From contig NZEI01000088.1 in assembly GCA_002690405.1 (NCBI GenBank), positions 5,027 through 16,086 of the forward strand: a stretch of 11,060 nt of DNA, in the 5' to 3' direction. Below the pieces are notes generated by a model. The model saw nothing but the letters and a program-made list of their open reading frames with translations. It ran no database searches and was not told the origin of the DNA. This document shows, one piece after another, positions 7,051 to 11,060 of this stretch. A program made the translations under genes and the position numbers. How positions within the stretch are numbered: position 1 is the stretch's first letter; each line of letters starts with the position of its first letter. Source of the DNA: Gammaproteobacteria bacterium. Lineage in GTDB: Bacteria > Pseudomonadota > Gammaproteobacteria > Pseudomonadales > Azotimanducaceae.

Positions 7051-8382
7051 ATGAACGAAACTACCGACCTCGATCCGTCACGCCTGAGCGATCCGGATTA
7101 TGAAATTCCGATGGCGCCAAGGGTGGCCCTGGGGATGCAACATGTTCTGGCGATGTTCGCCAGCAACGTAACACCGTCCATCATTGTAGCCGGCGCGGCC
7201 GGGTTTGCCTTCGGCGGTGCCGACATGGTGTTCCTGATCCAGATGGCGATGCTGTTCGCCGGTGTCGCGACCCTGTTCCAGACCATCGGCTTCGGCCCGG
7301 TCGGCGCACGGTTGCCGGTGATGCAGGGCACAAGCTTTGCCTTTGTCCCGATCATGATCGGCATCGTCAAGTCGTCCGGCATGGCAGCGCTGATGGGATC
7401 GGTGGTTGTCGCCGGACTGTTCCATGCGGCACTTGGCACCATCATCGGACGCATCCGGCACTGGTTCCCGCCTCTGGTCTCTGGACTGGTGATCACCACC
7501 ATCGGCCTGTATCTGATCCCGGTGGGCATCAAATATGCTGCCGGCGGAGCTGCTGATTTCCAGATGAACAATCCGGCCTGGGGTGATTTCAGCCGTTGGG
7601 GGCTGGCACTCGTCGTCATCTTCGTCGCATTAGGCTGCAAGTTCTACACACGTGGACTGACATCTTCGGCGGCGGTCCTGATCGGACTTGTCGCGGGCTA
7701 TGTCGTCGGCATCGCCACTGGTGCGGTGAATTTCGGCGGCATTGGCAAGGCGGCATGGTTCGCCATCCCGATGCCGTTCAAATATGGCATCGAGTTCAAC
7801 ATGACAGCCATCATCGGCATGTGCCTGATTTCGATCGTCAGCGCCATCGAGACGGTTGGCGACATCTCGGGCATCGCCAAGGGCGGCGCCGGACGCGAAG
7901 CCACCGACAAGGAACTGGCCGGCGGCACCTATGCCGACGGAATTGGATCGGCCATCGCCGGTGTCTTTGGCGGTCTGCCGAACACATCCTTCAGCCAGAA
8001 TGTCGGCATCGTCTCGATGACCGGTGTCATGAGCCGTGGTGTCGTCACCATCGGCGCGATCTTCCTGATCATCTGCGGCTTTGTGCCGAAGATCGGTGCG
8101 GTTGTCGCAGCGATGCCGATTTCGGTTCTCGGCGGCGGCGTCATCCTGATGTTCGGCATGGTGGTGTCCGCAGGCATCAACATGCTGGCCGGAGTAAACT
8201 GGTCTCGCCGGAACATGATGATCCTGGCCACCTCGATATCGGTCGGCCTCGGCCTTCAGGCTGTTCCAAAGTCGATGCAGCATCTTCCCGACACTCTGGA
8301 AATGCTGGCTGTCTCGGGCCTGTTGCCGGTCGCGGTTCTGGCCGTTGTCATGAACCTCGTCCTTCCCGAGGATGCCGACTGA
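7051..8382 (+). CDS. NCS2 family purine (xanthine/urate) permease
   Basis: This 443-residue membrane protein belongs to the nucleobase-ascorbate/NCS2 transporters, which import nucleobases with protons or sodium. The signature QNVGIVSMTGVMSR (316-329) is clear. Its Gln-Asn pair is the purine form; uracil carriers have Glu there. His31 in GMQHVL, Glu267 in SAIETVGDISG and Asp296 in TYADG match functionally important residues known from E. coli XanQ. At the site equivalent to XanQ Asn93 (MQGTSFAF) I place Ser95, a small polar residue that I recall being associated with urate acceptance. The ATG at 7051 follows a strong GGGGGGAG site; an ATG at 7030 lacks one. With 8-oxoguanine deaminase downstream and allantoin genes beyond, urate or xanthine uptake is the best guess. 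A hairpin follows the stop. Confidence 0.92.
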   Translation: MNETTDLDPSRLSDPDYEIPMAPRVALGMQHVLAMFASNVTPSIIVAGAAGFAFGGADMVFLIQMAMLFAGVATLFQTIGFGPVGARLPVMQGTSFAFVPIMIGIVKSSGMAALMGSVVVAGLFHAALGTIIGRIRHWFPPLVSGLVITTIGLYLIPVGIKYAAGGAADFQMNNPAWGDFSRWGLALVVIFVALGCKFYTRGLTSSAAVLIGLVAGYVVGIATGAVNFGGIGKAAWFAIPMPFKYGIEFNMTAIIGMCLISIVSAIETVGDISGIAKGGAGREATDKELAGGTYADGIGSAIAGVFGGLPNTSFSQNVGIVSMTGVMSRGVVTIGAIFLIICGFVPKIGAVVAAMPISVLGGGVILMFGMVVSAGINMLAGVNWSRRNMMILATSISVGLGLQAVPKSMQHLPDTLEMLAVSGLLPVAVLAVVMNLVLPEDAD

Positions 8383-8396
8383 TCACCATTCACCCG

Positions 8397-8414
8397 GCCT
8401 GACCAATATCAGGC
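8397..8414. repeat. Short inverted repeat after the permease stop
   Basis: GCCTGA (8397-8402) and TCAGGC (8409-8414) form a 6-bp inverted repeat with a 6-base spacer, 14 bp after the permease stop. No T-run follows. It could be a weak mRNA hairpin protecting the 3' end or a protein site; chance is also possible. Confidence 0.35.
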
Positions 8415-8435
8415 GGAGTGACTGACAATAAAGTG

Positions 8436-8464
8436 CCGCCGGGCTGGTGACGGCCCGGCGGTTT
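8436..8464 (+). terminator. Probable Rho-independent terminator after the permease
   Basis: A perfect 9-bp stem, CCGCCGGGC (8436-8444) with GCCCGGCGG (8453-8461), has an 8-base loop and is followed by TTTCT. The stem is very stable but the T-tract is short, so termination may be partial and some read-through into the deaminase gene is plausible. Confidence 0.65.
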
Positions 8465-8466
8465 CT

Positions 8467-8488
8467 ATGTCATCTTTGCCATGTCATC
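8467..8488 (+). repeat. ATGTCATC direct repeat upstream of the deaminase
   Basis: ATGTCATC occurs at 8467-8474 and again at 8481-8488, a perfect 8-bp direct repeat with a 14-bp period, 22 bp before the deaminase start. A CTGTACAG palindrome (8493-8500) follows and overlaps the CAGGAG ribosome site. The block lies between the terminator and the start codon and may be a regulator site for the deaminase. Confidence 0.4.
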
Positions 8489-8509
8489 CTATCTGTACAG
8501 GAGACCCTG

Positions 8510-9922
8510 ATGACCGCGCAGACGCTTCTTCTCCGCAATGCGGATCTGCTTTGCACGATGAACCCGGCAGACAATGCCAGAGGAGCCGCGCGCGCCGGCG
8601 ACAATGTCGGTGCTGAAATCCGTGATGGCGGCCTGTTTGTGCGTGGTGGTGTGATCGAGGCTGTCGGCCCGACATCGGACCTGCCGCAGGATGCCGACCG
8701 GGTGATAGACATGACCGGCCATGTGGTCATTCCGGGCATGGTCAACACACATCACCACCTGTTCCAGAACCTGACCCGGGCGGTGCCCGGGGGACAGGAC
8801 GCGCCGCTGTTCGGCTGGCTGCAGACCCTGTATCCGATCTGGTCGAACATCGGACCCGAACATATCTACTGGTCGACCGCGCTGGGGCTTGCCGAGCTTG
8901 CGATGAGCGGCTGCACCACGTCATCCGACCACCTCTATCTTTATCCGAACGGCGCCCGGCTCGATGATTCGATGGCGGCGGCAGCCGATCTCGGCGTGCG
9001 CTTTCATGGCACTCGCGGATCGATGAGCATAGGCGAATCAGGCGGTGGGTTGCCGCCTGACATATTGTGCTGGAACGAGGATGACATCCTTGAGGATTGC
9101 CAGCGGGCTGTCGAGACGCTGCATGACCCGTCGCGCCATGCGATGCAGCGCGTTGCGCTGGCCCCATGCTCGCCCTTTTCCGTGTCGATGGACCTGATGC
9201 GCAACAGCGCCGAAATGGCGCGAAGCCTGGGGGTCGGGCTGCATACGCATCTGGCGGAGAATGTCGAGGATATCGACTACAGCCTGGCCCAGTTCGGCAT
9301 GCGGCCGGGCGAGTATATCGAAGCGCTGGGCTGGACCGGCGATGATGTCTGGCATGCGCACTGCGTGCAGCTCGATGCCGGCGAGATCGATCTGTTCGCC
9401 CGCACCGGCACCGGCGTGGCGCACTGTCCCTGTTCCAACATGCGGCTTGCCAGCGGAATTGCGCCGGGGCGCCAGATGGCCGATGCCGGCATGAAGGTCG
9501 GGCTTGGTGTTGATGGCTCGGCGTCGAATGACAGCGGCCATATGCTGAACGAGGCGCGGCAGACGATGCTGCTGCAGCGGGTGGAGCAGGGCGGCGACGC
9601 GATGACGGCGCGCGAGGCGCTGGCACTGGCCACGCGTGGCGGTGCAGCAGTGCTTGGCCGCGACGATATCGGCATGCTGGCCCCGGGATATGCCGCCGAC
9701 GTCACCGCCTTCGACCGGCGCAGCATCGATTTCGCCGGAAGCGACTGGGACCCGCTCGCCAGCTTGCTGTTCTGCGGCCCGGTGAAGGCGAACCACACCA
9801 TCATCAACGGTCAAAGCGTCGTCGAGGATGGCCAGCTTGTGACGATGGATTTGAGCCATATGCTGGAAAACCACCAGAGGATGGCGTACCACCTGATGCA
9901 GGCATCGGGCCATATGGGCTAA
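8510..9922 (+). CDS. 8-oxoguanine deaminase-type amidohydrolase
   Basis: This 470-residue enzyme belongs to the metal-dependent amidohydrolase superfamily, in the group of 8-oxoguanine deaminases, hydroxyatrazine hydrolase (AtzB) and related aminohydrolases. The expected metal and catalytic residues are visible: NTHHH (His81, His83), HTHLAE (His245 or His247, Glu250), WHAHC (His282, His284), AHCPCSNMRLASG (His305) and GVDGSASND (Asp335). The text GSMSIGESGGGLPPD...APCSPFSVS resembles proteins annotated as 8-oxoguanine deaminase, which release ammonia and form urate. ATG at 8510 has CAGGAG seven bases upstream; the GTG at 8447 lies inside the terminator stem-loop and is rejected. The urate/xanthine permease upstream and the allantoin genes downstream fit a purine role. 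Guanine-like or s-triazine substrates remain possible. Confidence 0.85.
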   Translation: MTAQTLLLRNADLLCTMNPADNARGAARAGDNVGAEIRDGGLFVRGGVIEAVGPTSDLPQDADRVIDMTGHVVIPGMVNTHHHLFQNLTRAVPGGQDAPLFGWLQTLYPIWSNIGPEHIYWSTALGLAELAMSGCTTSSDHLYLYPNGARLDDSMAAAADLGVRFHGTRGSMSIGESGGGLPPDILCWNEDDILEDCQRAVETLHDPSRHAMQRVALAPCSPFSVSMDLMRNSAEMARSLGVGLHTHLAENVEDIDYSLAQFGMRPGEYIEALGWTGDDVWHAHCVQLDAGEIDLFARTGTGVAHCPCSNMRLASGIAPGRQMADAGMKVGLGVDGSASNDSGHMLNEARQTMLLQRVEQGGDAMTAREALALATRGGAAVLGRDDIGMLAPGYAADVTAFDRRSIDFAGSDWDPLASLLFCGPVKANHTIINGQSVVEDGQLVTMDLSHMLENHQRMAYHLMQASGHMG

Positions 9923-9932
9923 GGATAGCCCA
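9915..9932. other. Small hairpin between convergent deaminase and allA genes
   Basis: TGGGCTA (9915-9921) pairs perfectly with TAGCCCA (9926-9932) around a 4-base loop, overlapping the deaminase stop codon. Only a short TCTTT follows, so it is at best a weak terminator for the + strand. The remainder of the 57-bp convergent gap shows nothing else. Confidence 0.35.
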
Positions 9933-9979
9933 GCGTCTTTCCTGCCAGTCCATACCCGTGAGAGAAGATGAATCCGGCC

Positions 9980-10501
9980 TCAGACCGCGACCACCGCCAC
10001 TGGCGCGTCTTCCCAATGTTCCTGAAGATTTGGATTGCCGGTCTCACCCTCGGGGCCGGCACGGTCGGCGATCAGGAAATCCTGCGGCTGCAGGACCAGA
10101 AGCGGATGATGCCAGACATTCGGCGCATAGGTGACGCCCTGGTCGCCGCGCGCGCGGAAACAGCGAAGCCCGTCAAAATCCGGCGCGCTGTCATCCGCGT
10201 TGGTCGGGGCTACCACCACCAGCCATTCATGGTCAGAAAGCGGCATGAAGGCCTGCGCGCCGAGTGGATGGCGCTCCATCATCGAAATGGCGATGGGTAC
10301 GGGGCGCGGCGTGCCGGCAAAGATCGACAGGATCGGCCGGCCGCCGGCCGATGCGACATCGACATCGGACAGCGCGTGATAGCGGGTCGTCGTGCCTTCG
10401 TTGATCATTATGATCTCGGCGCCGTCACGCTCGATTACCGTTCCAAACGGGGCAAAGCCGGCCTTGGTCAGCAGCTCTATGGTGAGAGTTCGCGGGACCA
10501 T
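9980..10501 (-). CDS. allA: Ureidoglycolate lyase
   Basis: This 173-residue protein matches the AllA family, a cupin-like enzyme that splits ureidoglycolate into glyoxylate and urea in the last step of allantoin use. Characteristic segments are MMERHPLGAQAFMPL (from about 74) and VTYAPNVWHHPL (about 123-134), plus the N-terminal KAGFAPFGTVIE. It is slightly longer than the roughly 160-residue E. coli protein. The ATG at 10501 shares its A with the TGA stop of the upstream allantoinase gene (TGATG), which implies translational coupling; a GTG one codon earlier is less likely. It converges on the 8-oxoguanine deaminase gene across a 57-bp gap. Confidence 0.93.
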   Translation of the reverse strand: MVPRTLTIELLTKAGFAPFGTVIERDGAEIIMINEGTTTRYHALSDVDVASAGGRPILSIFAGTPRPVPIAISMMERHPLGAQAFMPLSDHEWLVVVAPTNADDSAPDFDGLRCFRARGDQGVTYAPNVWHHPLLVLQPQDFLIADRAGPEGETGNPNLQEHWEDAPVAVVAV

Positions 10502-11060
10502 CACCTGCCCCCGCCATGCGGATGATGTTCACGCCAATGGCGGGCGATATCGATGCGGCGAGCAAGCCAGACATGGTCGTGCCGCTGCACATGGTCGAGG
10601 AATTTCACCAGCCCAGCAAAGCGTGCCGGCCGCCCGATCAGGCGGCAATGGAGCCCGACCGACATCATCTTCGGCGCCGTTGCGCCCTCTTCATACAACG
10701 TGTCGAAAGCATCGATCAGGTAGGTGGCGAACTGGTCGCCGGTGTGAAACCCCTGCGCCGTCGCAAAACGCATGTCGTTGGTGTCCAGCGTATAGGGCAC
10801 GATCAGATGCGGTGTGTCCGTCTGAGTGCTCCAGAATGGCAGGTCGTCGGAATAGTCATCGGCGTCATAGAGGAAGCCACCTTCCTCAGCGACGATCCGG
10901 CGCGTGTTTTCGGAGGTGCGGCCCGTGTACCAGCCAAGCGGACGCTCACCGCAGATGCGGCTGTGAACCTCGATGGCGCGCTGCAGGTGCGCGCGCTCCT
11001 CATCCTCATGCATGCCGTGATAATTGATCCAGCGCCAGCCATGCGAGGCGATCTCGTGAC
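10501..11060 (-). CDS. puuE: Allantoinase, PuuE type (C-terminal part; cut by window edge)
   Basis: The frame runs to the right edge and encodes the last 185 residues of a polysaccharide-deacetylase-fold protein. Sequence such as HEIASHGWRWINYHG, GERPLGWYTGRTSENTRR and GGFLYDADDYSDDLPFW is characteristic of the PuuE allantoinases, which hydrolyse allantoin to allantoate and are unrelated to the classical metallo-allantoinases. About 110-120 N-terminal residues should lie beyond the window, given a usual length near 300. An internal ATG at 11013 is not the start, because conserved PuuE sequence continues upstream of it. The TGA overlaps the allA ATG, so both are made from one mRNA. The product would feed an allantoate-degrading enzyme not seen here. 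Confidence 0.92.
   Translation of the reverse strand, partial: HEIASHGWRWINYHGMHEDEERAHLQRAIEVHSRICGERPLGWYTGRTSENTRRIVAEEGGFLYDADDYSDDLPFWSTQTDTPHLIVPYTLDTNDMRFATAQGFHTGDQFATYLIDAFDTLYEEGATAPKMMSVGLHCRLIGRPARFAGLVKFLDHVQRHDHVWLARRIDIARHWREHHPHGGGR

Noticed and set aside
7596..8402. Frame-shifted + strand open frame inside the NCS2 permease
   Set aside because: The product is Arg/His-rich noise; the permease frame is intact, so this is no sign of a frameshift or nested gene.
8447..8509. An N-terminal extension of the deaminase from GTG at 8447
   Set aside because: The start would fall within the terminator hairpin, the added residues look unlike an enzyme N-terminus, and ATG at 8510 has a good ribosome site.
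8742..9913. Two long - strand frames opposite the 8-oxoguanine deaminase gene
   Set aside because: Both overlap a gene with complete amidohydrolase motifs; the predicted proteins are Arg/Ala/His-rich with no recognisable family.
1..11060. Mobile elements, CRISPR arrays, tRNA or defence genes
   Set aside because: I found no transposase, integrase, regularly spaced repeats, cloverleaf-like sequence or defence domain; all long frames on the coding strand are metabolic or transport genes.

Overview
This is a high-GC, gene-dense bacterial chromosomal window with ten protein-coding genes, one of them cut by the right edge. I see no mobile element, CRISPR array, tRNA or rRNA. The GC-rich codon use, a TRAP transporter, an acyl-CoA dehydrogenase/ligase pair and a ureide pathway of the PuuE/AllA type suggest an alphaproteobacterium, perhaps a marine Rhodospirillales or SAR116-like lineage. 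That assignment is inference from style and gene content; no phylogenetic marker is present.

Left block (1-2790, + strand): an acyl-CoA dehydrogenase-family flavoprotein is followed after 7 bp by an AMP-forming acyl-CoA synthetase. They look like a two-gene operon that activates an unknown carboxylic acid and then oxidises it. The dehydrogenase appears to lack glutamate at both classical catalytic-base positions.

TRAP block (2815-5955): the two membrane subunits (dctQ-dctM, - strand) diverge from the periplasmic binding protein (dctP, + strand). Roughly 240-280 bp of regulatory DNA lies between them. A strong intrinsic terminator follows dctP. The transported solute cannot be read from the sequence.

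Middle (6050-8382, + strand): an HGGYW-type alpha/beta hydrolase (arylformamidase-like) is followed by an NCS2 purine permease with xanthine/urate-type signature residues. The junction holds the clearest unexplained structure in the window: two 15-bp dyads of the form ACAACA-N3-TGTTGT flank a good -10 hexamer, and the first dyad overlaps the end of the hydrolase gene.

Right block (8510-11060): an 8-oxoguanine deaminase-type amidohydrolase (+) converges on a translationally coupled pair on the - strand, puuE-type allantoinase (partial) and ureidoglycolate lyase allA. With the permease, these genes outline purine catabolism: uptake of xanthine or urate, conversion of 8-oxoguanine to urate, opening of the allantoin ring and release of glyoxylate and urea. 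Urate oxidase, the 5-hydroxyisourate/OHCU enzymes and an allantoate-degrading enzyme are not in the window and may lie beyond position 11060.
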